Positions 22,752 through 33,144 of a stretch of 64,000 bases of DNA are shown one piece after another (positions within the stretch are counted from its first letter, which is position 1; each line of letters begins with the position of its first letter). The position numbers and the translations under genes are program-made. Origin of the DNA: Cephalotrichum gorgonifer (Eukaryota > Ascomycota > Sordariomycetes > Microascales > Microascaceae); assembly GCA_900312665.1 (NCBI GenBank), contig ONZQ02000005.1, positions 2,273,077 to 2,337,076 of the forward strand. The letters run 5' to 3'. A model generated the notes under the pieces. The model was not told the origin of the DNA. It worked only from the letters and a program-made list of their open reading frames with translations, and did not search any database.

Positions 22752-23113
22752 GACGAAAACGGAACGCGATGTGAATTCTTATAACCGCTTTAAGCTGGGT
22801 TGTGTAGGGAGTGCCTGGCGCTCGATGGATTCTTATAAGCAGTTCTGAATTGGTACACAATCAATAGGAATGCGGTTTTGGATATTAGATGAAAATAGCC
22901 GGCCTTATCTCCGCCAAGGCGGAAGCCTGGAATTGGAATGGATGTGACAGTATACGCACTGTTATGTGCACGGCCCTAATTTCCGCACATGGAAAATCGC
23001 CACTTCAACTCCTTCTCCAGGCAGTCTCAGCGAGGCAAGACAAGCATCCTTGTAATCCCCCCGCCACTCTCACAATCCCCATAAGCCTCTCGTCCGGGGC
23101 GCCTGCGGCTACA
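22752..23113. other. Intergenic region
   Basis: About 360 bp. The frame of the next gene is open back to an ATG at 22889, but that extension would place 75 residues before a clear signal peptide, so it is treated as leader. Confidence 0.5.
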
Positions 23114-24031
23114 ATGATACGGTCGCTAGCGATACTCGCCCTTGCGGCGGCCGCCTCGGCGTCGGCCGACGACGGCCCGTTCCCTCTCACGCCAGCTCAC
23201 GCGCTCACACACCCTCGCTACATTGCCGCCCGCGCCGACTCAGGCGCAGTGAACGGCTCTCTCCTCACCTACCCCATCCCCGGCTGCAGCGACGAGAGCC
23301 CCCTGGGCGGAGGGAATCACTGGACCATGGCGCCCGACCACTGCCTCAAGGTCTCCACGAGCACGACGGTGCGCATCCTCGAGCCGGCCGTGTGCGCCAA
23401 CGGCACGCGCGCGAAGCTCGCGCGGTACGAGGGGCGCGACTGCAACCACGGGGAGGTGACGCTGCCGGGGGGGCTGGTGGACGTGGAAGACAGCGACCTG
23501 AACACGTGCCAGAACGTCTGGCTGGACAAGTACCCGTCTAACAAGACCGTCGCGAGCGTGGCGAGCTTCGGCTTCTACTGCGACGGGCGCAAGGGGGACT
23601 GGGAGGACGGCGAGGAGGAGGGGAGCAAGGAGAAGTGGGGGTCCGTGTCGCTGAACGTGTGTCCCCGCGGGAGCGACCCGCCACGGGCGCCGACGTTCGA
23701 CCACCCCATGCCCGGGGAGTGTAACGCCATCCTCACGTCGGAGAGGCTGTCGATCTTCTTCGCGGCGACGTGCTCGGATGGGAGCGAGGCGAAGTTGGCG
23801 ACGTGGGATGGGACGAGGATGTGCGAGGGGAAGTACAGCAAGATCCAGGACGTCACGGAGGACCTGATGAAGCAGTGCTTCTTCGTGAACCAGAATAACC
23901 ACAGCAGCTTTGCGTTCTGGTGTCCCGACAGTGAATTTTCTGGCGGGGCGGACATAGCGGTTCTGTCGCGCGCGGTGGTGTCGTTGGTTACGGGTGTGTG
24001 GCTCGTTGCGGGGTTGTATGCCGCCCTTTAG
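23114..24031 (+). CDS. Secreted Cys-rich protein with internal duplication, probably GPI-anchored
   Basis: Single exon, 305 residues from ATG 23114. Residues 1-18 form a signal peptide (MIRSLAILALAAAASASA). Two halves share one cysteine pattern: in the first, cysteines at DHC, AVC, RDC, NTC and FYC; in the second, GEC, ATC, RMC, KQC and FWC. Between the second and third cysteines both read C-x-(N/D/S)-G-x-x-AKLA-x-(Y/W)-(E/D)-G. Several N-x-S/T sites (NGT, NKT, NHS) suggest glycosylation. The C-terminus is hydrophobic (about 22 residues) after a small-residue stretch, as for GPI attachment. No known domain is recognised. Possible roles are cell-wall protein or effector, both inference. Confidence 0.8.
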   Translation: MIRSLAILALAAAASASADDGPFPLTPAHALTHPRYIAARADSGAVNGSLLTYPIPGCSDESPLGGGNHWTMAPDHCLKVSTSTTVRILEPAVCANGTRAKLARYEGRDCNHGEVTLPGGLVDVEDSDLNTCQNVWLDKYPSNKTVASVASFGFYCDGRKGDWEDGEEEGSKEKWGSVSLNVCPRGSDPPRAPTFDHPMPGECNAILTSERLSIFFAATCSDGSEAKLATWDGTRMCEGKYSKIQDVTEDLMKQCFFVNQNNHSSFAFWCPDSEFSGGADIAVLSRAVVSLVTGVWLVAGLYAAL

Positions 24032-24955
24032 GTGGGGTGTTCTTGTTGGATGAGTTGGTACGATTGCAGTTTGATTGGCTGGCGTCCCATGTTGAAGGAG
24101 TTTGTTTTGCATCTGTAGAGATCTTTCGAGAGGGCTTCATATGTTCCATGGCATTTACATATTTAATGGAGAACATGTTTTGGCACCTTTCGCTAGCATC
24201 ACGTTACCAGACTCGATGTGATAGGGTAGGACTTGTGATCTACCCGTCTGTTGAATTGGGTATCTCTGTGTTATACAGCTTTTCGAGCGGCTCAAGTGTC
24301 TCAGACAGAGAGGTCTTGGATACAAGCTGCAGGGCAGAGTCTCGTGTGAGACAATGGCATCTTGACAGGCAGGGATTATCAGTGAGGAAACCTAAATGGT
24401 TGACATACTTCTTGTATTGTTTGGCTTGCCGAGTACATGATATACAAGGACCATCCTGAAACTGTCTTCGGCGCGACGTCGTAGACCTGCCAATCCGGGC
24501 CAGCAGGAAGGGTCTCCGTGCCGTGCTGGTCCACGCCCCACCGATGCTCGACCTCGAATCCGTCTGGGGGCACATGTTACCTTGTCACATGGGTATCTTT
24601 GCCGCAGTGGCACGATTGCCAGAGTGGCGGACACCAAGCCTTTCACACGGTCACAGGATCATAACGCACTCAGGAGATGGGAGAAATATCAAATCAAATT
24701 AACAATCCTAGGCGGGTTTTCACTCTTCTCTTCGCGGCTACGCTCTTCCTGGCAAGCGAGCTTGGCGCTAGATGTTCTTGAACACGCCTGGCCAAATAAC
24801 TAACTCCACCACGAGTTAACCCAATCCCGATGAGTACTAAATCCCGATAACGTGAGAGGAGGTCCGGATATCCCCGTTCATCTTGCGGGGTGGCCTATTC
24901 CATGTGCCTGTGCCCTATCTCCAGGGCTTCAGTGGATGGGAAGTGGTGTCAACAT
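24032..24955. other. Intergenic region
   Basis: About 920 bp between convergent genes. Mostly non-coding; an open stretch without ATG on the minus strand (24573-24379) has protein-like composition but no recognisable homology and could be a remnant exon. Confidence 0.4.
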
Positions 24956-27502
24956 CTACTCCCGCCGGTCTGCGTATTCATCAAACCTTTCGATGGCTTG
25001 TCTCATTTGGTCGCAAGTCGTGTCATCAACATTGAACCGCTGGAGGGCCACAGCCTCCCTTCTCTTCTGCTCCCTGTCGAGTACCTCACGCCGATACTGG
25101 AACTCTCTGCGCACAGTATCTATGCAGCGTTCCCCGTTGTCCTCAGTACTGACGTCGGCTTCCTCCATTGTCGCCACAAAGTCGGACATCACCTGACCAT
25201 GCATGTAGATGTTGAGCCCATGTAGGAATATGTGTGCTCTCCACACGCTCTGTTGTGTGGCCTTCGCGGTGATGCGGGTCCTGTGAACGGTGACGTCGTG
25301 GATCGTGTTGAAATTGTCGAGCACATCGGACAACGTGTCTCCCCAGAACAAGTCATTTTCGATCACATCCGGGATGGCCCTATAGCCGGCACCGGTTTTG
25401 AAGATGGGTATCCAATTGGTAAGTTCGACGGCGGAGGCATGCTCCCACCCATTCTCCGCAAGAACTTCCGGAGACTGCTGAGTTGCGAACTGGAAGCATC
25501 CGTTTGCGAGGATGCGTTCCAATTTGACGAATATGTCGTAGTGGAGTGGGAAGGGGAAGTAGAGGTCTCGGGTGACCGGGCCCTTGGGTGGGTCTGGACG
25601 ACCAAGGTTAGTACGTGGCTCCCATGCAGTGTTGTTATCAGGCTGGACATACCAATGCCTGCCATGTTATCGGTTGAGTCGGCGTTCGTGTCAGATATGG
25701 TTATGGGCGGACGAGTCGACGAGGGGGCTACCGAGTGGTCAGCATGCAAGTTCTGTCGGATCGTCAGTCGTGTCGAAGTAGAATACCGGTAGGACTGCTG
25801 GATTGATCCGCTGCTGGCTTGGTGAACAGACCAGGAAGGGCAGCCTGGGATGGCAGTGTCGGCCTTGCTGGATCTGTGTCAGCAATGGCGTGCAGCGGGT
25901 TGGATTTGATCGAGCGGAACACACGAAAGGCAAATTCTTTGCTCTCGAGAATGAATGCAAAGCTTTCTCCTCGAAAGCTTGAGCAGGAAGCTCTCGTTTG
26001 GTAACGGACGGCGAGGTCTGGAGGCTCGGCCCTTTTAGATTGGTAGTCAGCGGTCCGGTCAAGTTGTGCTGGGAGTTGGAGGCTGCGGTGTTGAGGAAAC
26101 ACGTACCAGTGGCAGAATCCTCTGGGACGTAGGCACTGAACTCGTGGTTAGTATTGCATCATCAAGTTGCTGTTTTGGTTGAGAGAAACGTACGAGGGCC
26201 AGAGAAATCAACGGCAGATGCGGCCTGGTTGGATGGCTCTGAAGTTGCGCCAGATGCTTGCATTAAAGCTTGAATGAATTTCTTCGGCCAGGAGATGCGC
26301 GTACCGAAGGCAATAACAGGCTTGGGTAGAACTACTTTGGGCTTGTCCTTTCGATCATCAACAAGGTAGGCACTCTAGATGATCGGCGCTTCTGCGTGTG
26401 ATGGTTAGCCGCGATGAAACTGGCGTGTTTTTTTCCAAGGCCTGCGTTTTCGCTCGAGAAAGGGATGGAAGGATGTACCAGGGTCAACGTGTGATTCAGA
26501 CAGGTGAGGAGCGGGCTTTCGATCGGGAGAGGTAAGGGCAGGCGCGACGGTCGTAGTTCCTGAGTTCCGTAGTCAGTGATAACGTTAAGCCCTCTGTTTG
26601 TTTTCCGTGGGTGAGCCAATGAACATACCTTTGGAAAGTTGGTTGAGAATGGTTCTGTGATATGCAAGAGCTAGCGAGAGTATCACTTTTAGACGCTAGC
26701 TTCCCTGGGACGTAAGTTCGGACTGTGTAACTTAGAGAAACGATAGTCCGGCTTTAGCAGTTAGCAGGTCGTCCGCTCGCAAAACCGTATGACTTTTGTC
26801 GGAGTGGAAACATACCCTTTATGTCTATTTCCGGGGCCACGTCGGTTTTGATCTCCGGCTTGGAAACAACAAATGCGCGCTGGGTAGACTCCCCCGGCCC
26901 GTCTGCTTTGTGGTTGGGAGTCATGTTAGGTCGTGTTTGCGTTGGCTGGATCGTGTCGGACGTGGCAGTGCTCGACTGGGCCTTGACGGTGTCTTTTGAG
27001 AAAAGGGCGGCGACGGCGTTGGCGGGGCTGCTCCTACCCACCCGAGAGGTCGTGGGGGATATCTTAGGGGATAGGGCCATGGGCTTGACTTCTTGCATGG
27101 TTGTTTTCGTAAAACCGATAGAGTGGATGGGGGTCGAGGTGGTGACGTCCTTGGACCCAGTAGCATTACCAATGACCTGAGACATCTCAAGTTGCGGCTG
27201 CGGCTGCGGCTGGCCGCAGAGGATGAGGAAACGAACCTTTGCCTTTTCCTCATCCAGTTCAAATACCCCTTGGCCTAACATCATGGCCAGAGATGCGACA
27301 ATCTCGTTCTCGCCAAACTGATCCACTAAGGGTCGCAAGACCTGCTAGTTCTCCCGAACCAACTTCGTGATGGGCTTTACCTGGTGGATCTTGGCTCTCC
27401 GGCCACGGAAGACGGGCTTGCACACCTCCTTTGACAGTCGTTATCACTTAGAGCCACAGTAGGCTTTGGAGAGATGGGCACATATGGTTTCTTTGGCTCC
27501 AT
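24956..27502 (-). CDS. Intron-rich gene of unknown function; 5' end possibly disrupted
   Basis: Supported coding blocks, reading downstream: about 27338-26816; 26685-26629; 26559-26479; about 26017-25787; 25727-25653; 25593-24956 (stop TAG). Good introns: 26815-26686 (GTATGT), 26628-26560 (GTATGT...CTCAG), 25786-25728 and 25652-25594 (GTATGT...TACTAAC...GTCCAG, a textbook intron). The last exon begins DPPKGPVTRDLYFPFPLHYD and encodes a helix-rich C-terminal domain of about 210 residues ending EYADRRE; upstream parts are Ser/Pro/Thr-rich linkers. No family is recognised. Exons between 26480 and 26110 cannot be fixed by eye. At the 5' end the frame around ATG 27502 does not join the next block cleanly, and a TAG at 27347-27345 interrupts an otherwise open frame, so the allele may be inactive or contain a very short intron. 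Confidence 0.55.
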
Positions 27503-28909
27503 GATGAGTGTAGGTATTTGAGTTCTCATGAGTTGTCGTTGTTATTATTGTTGTGGGAAAGAGAGCAATGCTCTGGGAAAGTTGCTGTCAAAACTGTGGA
27601 TGCCTTGGGAACTTTCTTTTGACGCGACTTTGTTCGCCTGCCTGAAATAAGGAAATGGTGGCGTCAGGGAGGAACGATCCTTAACAAATGAAGTTGGTAA
27701 ACGGAAACCCACCTCCACATAGTTTAGCAGTATTTCCATTTCTGGTCCAGTATCTACATTATACAGTCCACAATACTTTGACTGTGCCTATCCACATGAT
27801 AACTTGGATTGAGATCAAAGGATTCCAAGCGTGGCAGATTTGTTCTTCTAGTAACGGCAGCCTCAGATCATGCCAAGAGCCGTCATACGGTGCTCGCACT
27901 GCTGGAACTCGGGCGCTTAGTAGGGGCCACCCCACTCGCACTTGGCCGGCTAGAGTCCAAAAAGACGTATTTGGCATTATTCTGTAATGAACTAAATTCT
28001 GTTACGGTCGCGTCCTAGTAGTTAACACTCTCGTAGCGAACTATCGTCTTACTGCGGATGCAGTCTGGCAGTAGTGTGTATGCTTAGGACACAGATCCGG
28101 AAGCACAGAGGTAGGCCGGCAAGCTCCCAGAAACGGAATCGCCGATGATCGATCTATATTTTTGGAATATATCCCACTTTGTGCATACGATCAATTAAGC
28201 CTTCACTTTTTAATCACTCAACGGCATGGTTTTCTGAGTGACATTGGTATGGGACTGGATGGGGTTTCTGAGAGATGCTAGGTACCTCACATACTTGCTA
28301 GATACTCTGGAGTATTAGCATCTTCACATCTGAAATATTGCCAAGCCACACTCCATCCAGCCCTTCTCCGCATCTCCGTTAGGCGTCCTGAATCTATTCG
28401 GAAAGATTCCAATATCCCCAAAAATGGCCCTGGAATGGAAAGCGGGCCCGTCCCGGGTCCCGTAGGTCCGGAGAATTGTAGTGTCTGTCCGGTGATCAAG
28501 CTCCCCGCCCCCGCCGGACATTCGGTGGTGGGGGACTGTCCTTTCGATGGCATCCTCTCCAATGCCACCGGGATCTCGGCACTCAGTCAGGCCCGACTCC
28601 TCCGGTGGAGGTGGGGCCCCGTGCGGGTGCCCTACGCGCCCGAATCGCTGGTTACCTTTGTTGTTCTTGAATCCGGGTGAGGCTTGTGGACGGCCCGGAT
28701 AGGAATGGATCTGCACCTATACCACTGTCCAGGTGACGAAGATTGGAGCGGCAGAGGCCCGTCTCCCTTCGGCAATTATCCCGACAACGTGGTTTTGATC
28801 CAAGTCGAATAACTAAAGTATATAAGAAGCGCTTACACGCCATGAACCCGAACAGAATGAAATCATCGTACACCCAGAAACTGCCAAGACATCTGCGCAG
28901 CCAGCCGTA
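27503..28909. other. Intergenic region
   Basis: About 1.4 kb with no supported gene. Open frames at 28324-28716 (minus) and 28435-28680 (plus) overlap each other and match nothing recognised. TATATAA at 28819-28825 lies 85 bp before the next ATG. Confidence 0.45.
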
Positions 28910-30401
28910 ATGAAACCAACACTCTCTCTTATTCTCGCGGCCTCCGCCACCGCGGCCCGCCTCCGGCGGCCCGGCCCCGCCGGCGCTGCAACAGTGGACC
29001 TCTCCTCCACCCGCGGCCCCACCAGGTCCCTGGCCTCCGGCTTTCTCTACGGCTTCCCGGACAACGGCACCTCTCCCTCAACTCACATCCAGCCGGACCT
29101 GGTGACGCCCCTCAAACCGCCCGCCTCCCGTGCCGGCGGCTCCCAGCTGCCCGCCCCGGACCTCGGCTGGGCCGTCGACGGCTACGACTCGTATATCGGA
29201 CGCTTCGAGTCCGCCCTCTCGAACTACCGCACCACGCGCATGTACGGCGGGGACTTCATCCTGCTTGTGAGCGACCTCTGGGGCAGCGACGGGGTGGACG
29301 ACAGCGGGGGCTATTACCCCGGCGACAACGGGGAGTGGGAGGATGCGGAGGCGTTTTGGGGCCAGCTTCTAGACGATGTTGTGAAGAATGACATGGTTGA
29401 GGGGCTGGTGTTTGATATCTGGAATGAGCCGGATATTGAGCAGTTCTGGAACCGCACTTTTGACCAGTTCTTGGAGCTATACGTGCGCTCCCATAACTTT
29501 GTCAGGTTCGCTCCCCTCTCAGCAACCCCTTCCGTGGTTATCACCTAATAAGTACCAGGGAGAAGCTGCCGGAGCTTCAAATCTGCGGGCCCTCTTTCGC
29601 CAACTCGCCCGCCCTCGACGATGACCACTGGTCCACCTTGCTCACCACCATAGCAGAGAATGACATAGTCCCCGACATCTACTCCTGGCACCACATCGGC
29701 GGCCAGGGCCCCGACCCCGCTGCTGCTGACTTTGCCACTCTCCTTGAAACGCACGGCCTCCCCGAGCGCCCCATAGACGTTAACGAGTATGCCTGGCCGG
29801 ATCAGCAGAACTGCGCCCACACGGCGTGGTACATCTCCCAGCTTGAGCGCAACGAGATGCGCGGGCTGAGAGCCAACTGGGCCATGGGGCCCGAGCTGCA
29901 TGACTTCTTGGCAAACCTGGTGTTTAAGGATGGCGAGGAGTACAAGCCCACCGGGGAATGGTACCTTTACGAGTACTACGTCGCGATGGAGGGTGAGAGG
30001 GCTGCGAGCGCGGCGTCGGAGGACGGGCTTTTCGACGCCTTTGCGGTGGTGCAGGAGGACGGAACGGTCAAGATCATCGCGGGCACGGCGTCCGTGGTTG
30101 AGCCGTATGAGATTTCTGTCTCGGGTCTGTCTGCGCTTGGGCTGGAGGAGGACGGAGAGGTTGAGGTGCGGACGATTCGGTTTGACTATGAGGGCATCGA
30201 CGTGGATACTGGTGGGCCTGTCAACCTGGGGAGTGAGACTCTTGCCTACTCTGGAGATACGGTAAATGAAGTCCCCTTCCATATGGATATGGTGGGTTAC
30301 CTTTGCGGTCAAATGCTAACGATAGACGGCAGCTCTCTATTCTCCTGGATCCTCCTAACAACAGTACTGGTTTCGCGTATGAGATCCTTGGCCGGAAGTA
30401 G
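28910..30401 (+). CDS. Secreted clan GH-A glycoside hydrolase (GH39-like)
   Basis: Three exons, 28910-29505, 29559-30261, 30333-30401; introns of 53 nt (GTTCGC...ACCAG) and 71 nt (GTAAAT...GCTAAC...GGCAG). Product 455 residues. The N-terminus is hydrophobic and Ala-rich (signal peptide, about 16-25 residues). Probable acid/base glutamate in FDIWNEPDIEQFW (near residue 173), the clan GH-A 'NEP' signature; probable nucleophile in DVNEYAWPDQQN (near 275). The last exon restores the beta-strand tail LSILLDPPNNSTGFAYEI, absent if the second intron is read through. The overall pattern resembles fungal GH39-like enzymes (beta-xylosidase/arabinosidase type) but substrate cannot be told. The first donor is weak; the join is required by frame and homology-like continuity (FVR-EKLPEL). 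Confidence 0.83.
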
Positions 30402-30870
30402 ACATGGTAATTGAGGCTTATAGGGGTCGAATCTACGGCTCGGGCGGGTAAAAGGATCTTTCTCTCAACATGCACAGGGCCTCTATATAGAACCCGATGC
30501 CTGGTTCCAACTTAGTTTCACTTGCAGCATATACGCACGAGCGCCTATTATACTCCTGATTTCATACTTAATACATTGTTTCCCCGTGAAATGGACGATG
30601 GAAAGAACATTATAACATAGGCCATATGTCCCATAGCTCCGCCCACCCAATCTGAGTTCGCGGTTCGGGACTGTGTGGAGCTCCACGAGCACCCGCCGCC
30701 AATCCAGTTCCATCTTTCGGCCCATTTCACTCTTCCTCGCGCCACCTAGCCATGAACCTCTACTCCGAATTACGGGCGGCAAGGGACTTCGCATGCAATA
30801 TTTCGATTCAGGCAACATTCCCTCTCCAGGTAGAGGCAGCGAGACCACGGGGCGGGCTGCTCACGCAAAG
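30402..30870. other. Intergenic region
   Basis: About 470 bp; 3' flank of the glycoside hydrolase and lead-in to the zinc-cluster fragment. Nothing else seen. Confidence 0.4.
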
Positions 30871-30990
30871 CAGACATGCAGAAACTGCAACTCGCGGCCG
30901 GTCCGCTGCAACGTCCTCGAGGCAAAACCGTGCCGCAACTGCGCGGCCGCACAGGTCGCCTGCGAGCTGTTGCCATCAATGAGAGAAAAG
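30793..30990 (+). pseudogene. Zn(II)2Cys6 zinc-cluster exon, orphan
   Basis: The frame from about 30793 encodes a binuclear zinc cluster at 30877-30963: C-x2-C-x6-C-x7-C-x2-C-x6-C (CRNC, VRC, KPCRNC, VAC). A GTAAGC donor follows directly at 30990, so this looks like the first exon of a fungal Zn2Cys6 regulator. No matching second exon follows on this strand; instead there is a broken CoA-transferase. The basic residues usually seen after the second cysteine are mostly missing (NSRPVR), so DNA binding is doubtful. Treated as a relic. Confidence 0.55.
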
Positions 30991-31109
30991 TAAGCCTCGA
31001 AGAGGAAGCGGGCACCAGCTCCGAGTACTGCGGCATCGTACGTCACACCACCTCTGCTCGGATCGGCCGAGCGGTCCTCTTGGTGCGGGCATATCCTCAG
31101 TTTAGGCGC

Positions 31110-31600
31110 CGCCAGGAAACAGGTCTCGGACGGCGTGGGCTTCCAGACCGTTGGAGGCTCGTCGCCGGTCACGCCGCGTATTGGAACCCGTTCGGCCCGC
31201 GCGACGGAAAGTCGGTCATGTTAGGCACCAGAACGAGAGGAAGTGAACCGTCTTTTGTGTGAAGGTTCTTAGAGACGAGGACCTCGCCACCGATCCTCGG
31301 TTTTGCAACAACTCCCATTCGTTCCCGAGAACCGCGAAGAGCTATGGGGACTTATCTGCAAGACGTTTTTCTGAGCTAACCGCCTCCGAGGCCGTGGAGA
31401 AGCTGGATAAGGCAGGGATCGCGAACGCCAGCGTCAACTACATGCGCGGTGTATGGGATCATCCGCAACTCCGCGCGCGGGGCCGCTGGACAGAGATTGA
31501 TACGTCGGCTGGCGCGTACCGGCTCTGGTTCCTCCCGGTGTGCCCCCATCCAGGATAGGGAGTGGAGAGAAACCACGGATGGATGCCGAGGGTGGGTGAG
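31110..31600 (+). pseudogene. CaiB/BaiF (family III) CoA-transferase remnant
   Basis: Segments in different frames match the C-terminal half of CaiB/BaiF CoA-transferases: HAAYWNPFGPRDGKSVMLG (about 31170-31225), then, after frame changes and an in-frame TGA near 31242, KVLRDEDLATDPRF...LTASEAVEKLDKAGIANASVN...VWDHPQLRARGRW (31260-31500). The conserved 'QNERE(W)' block between them is broken by small indels. The N-terminal half is absent. The parent family moves CoA between acyl groups in carboxylate catabolism. The gene is clearly dead. Confidence 0.75.
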
Positions 31601-31696
31601 CATAATGAGGTTATTCTGGTGGAGCTGAGCTTGGACGAATCGGGGTATTATGTGCGCATAATTGGTATCTCATCGTCTGACCGTGACCGCTTCTCA

Positions 31697-32450
31697 CTAG
31701 GGAGGCGGACGCCACAGCATACTGGCCCCCCGAAACGCCATCTGACTGCAGCCCTGCATTCGGTTTAACCTGTCTATGGACTTCTGCACAGCCATTATTG
31801 TCTCATCAAACTGGGTGAGCTCGACAGGTCCCGCTCTCAAGGACCCTAGGAAGTTGTACGCCACAAAAGTTGCCGCGTCAATGGAATGGCGCGAGAGGCC
31901 GTATATCCTATGTTGATTCGGAGGCAGCATATGGAAGAGCTTATCTTGTGCAGCTAAAGACCCGTGGGCTGCCTTGATAGCTGCCTTGCGACTGAACTCG
32001 TGCACGCAGGCGTGTTCTCTATGCAGGGTTAGAAGTGTTGAATTGGCGTGAATTTTGGCGTACTCCCTCTGCTTCTCCACCAGTGGATATCGCGCGTCCC
32101 ACGATGTGTCAGGATTGTTGGGTTGAAGAGCAGGATGAATTCCATGCCAGATGCTGATGATTTCTTCGTGGAGTCGCAAGACGGTGTTGTAGTCGGCCAC
32201 GGCTCGGGTGTGAGCGCGGAGGGAGAGCACCTCGTGGACTTTACCGCCAAGCTCGTAGGTGAGAAGGCGATTCGAGAAGGCTGGAGGCACCTCTAGTGGA
32301 CCGGCTGCTGCAGGGAGTGAAGTTGTTCGTTCGGCTGGTATGTCGCAGTTGATCGGTGGTGCAGCTGTACAGTCGGTCATGTTAATAGCCCTAGGGCGGC
32401 CTAATACTACAATTTGACAGAGCTTGCGCGGCCTGCAACCTGGGCCAAGG
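31697..32450 (-). pseudogene. Fragment of fungal transcription-factor regulatory domain (Fungal_trans type)
   Basis: An open minus-strand stretch beginning LGRPRAINMTDCTAAPPINC is the recognisable middle block of Zn2Cys6 regulators, followed by helical sequence (HEEIISIWHGIHPAL, HREHACVHEFSR, YGLSRHSIDAATFVAYNFL) to a stop at 31697. There is no zinc cluster upstream on this strand and no sound start codon; the frame simply continues back past the ATG at 32380. It is an isolated internal domain fragment. Confidence 0.7.
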
Positions 32451-32581
32451 GTGAATCGGTTCCGTCAAGCATGAGGCCCGAACCAAGAAGACCTTCCTGG
32501 GTCAGGAGTTTGGAGTAGGTCATTGCCGAGATCCCCAATCTGATGGTGCGATACTACTGAAGTTGTCGAAATGTCATTAAG

Positions 32582-32588
32582 TATAAAA
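32582..32588 (+). promoter_or_regulatory. TATA box of cupin gene
   Basis: TATAAAA 103 bp before the cupin ATG at 32691. Confidence 0.4.
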
Positions 32589-32690
32589 GTGGATGCTGTC
32601 AGTGTCCGTAACAAGTGAGAACAAACACTACTTATTCCCGTCTAATCTACCTGCTCCCCCGATCCCATCACCAGCCACTCGATTCAAACT

Positions 32691-33144
32691 ATGCTCACTA
32701 TTTATTTTCTCGGCCTGTGTGGTACGCTCCTGCTCTCTGCCCGTGCCCAATCTACTGGGGGCTCCGTTATAATCGCCGACTCACGCATCGGGGAAATCAG
32801 CACCTCTGCCGGAGGCGACACCTTCACGGGGAGTTCCTGGATCGACGACGTCTGCCGGGATGATGACGGCACTATCACTACGGTAGCTTTCGAGCCCGGC
32901 GCGCGCACCTTCTGGCATCACCACGAGGGAGGCCAGGTTTTGCGTGTCCTAGCTGGAACTGGTTGGATTGCTACGAGGTGGGCGCGCGACTCGGATCCAT
33001 ACCGGTGATACTATTTGGTGCCGAGAGAATACTACACACTGGCACGGGGCGGATGAAGGGAGTTACCTTGTGCATCTAGCTATCTCTAGAGGGTCGACTG
33101 AGTGGTTGGAAGAGGTTACGGAGAAGGAGTACCGCGACAAGTAA
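32691..33144 (+). pseudogene. Secreted single-domain cupin, frameshifted
   Basis: ATG 32691 opens a signal-peptide-like start (MLTIYFLGLCGTLLLSARAQ) and a cupin with motif 1 FWHHHEGGQVLRVLAG (three His plus Glu metal ligands). This frame ends at 33008, but the frame one base on continues with GDTIWC...THWHGADEGSY and a typical C-terminus to TAA 33142-33144. The two halves are both well conserved, so a single +1-type lesion lies in about 32965-33000; no splice signals explain it. Cupins of this type resemble quercetin-dioxygenase-like or storage-type proteins; activity unknown. Either a recent pseudogene or a sequencing error. Confidence 0.75.

Noticed and set aside
22889..23113. N-terminal extension of the Cys-rich protein
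   Set aside because: It would bury an obvious signal peptide behind 75 residues without conserved character.
23240..24112. 290-codon minus-strand frame opposite the Cys-rich protein
   Set aside because: Arg/His/Val-rich shadow of a GC-rich gene; no motifs.
28324..28716. 130-codon minus-strand frame
   Set aside because: Overlapped by an equally open plus frame; Gly/Pro-rich composition without motifs suggests chance.
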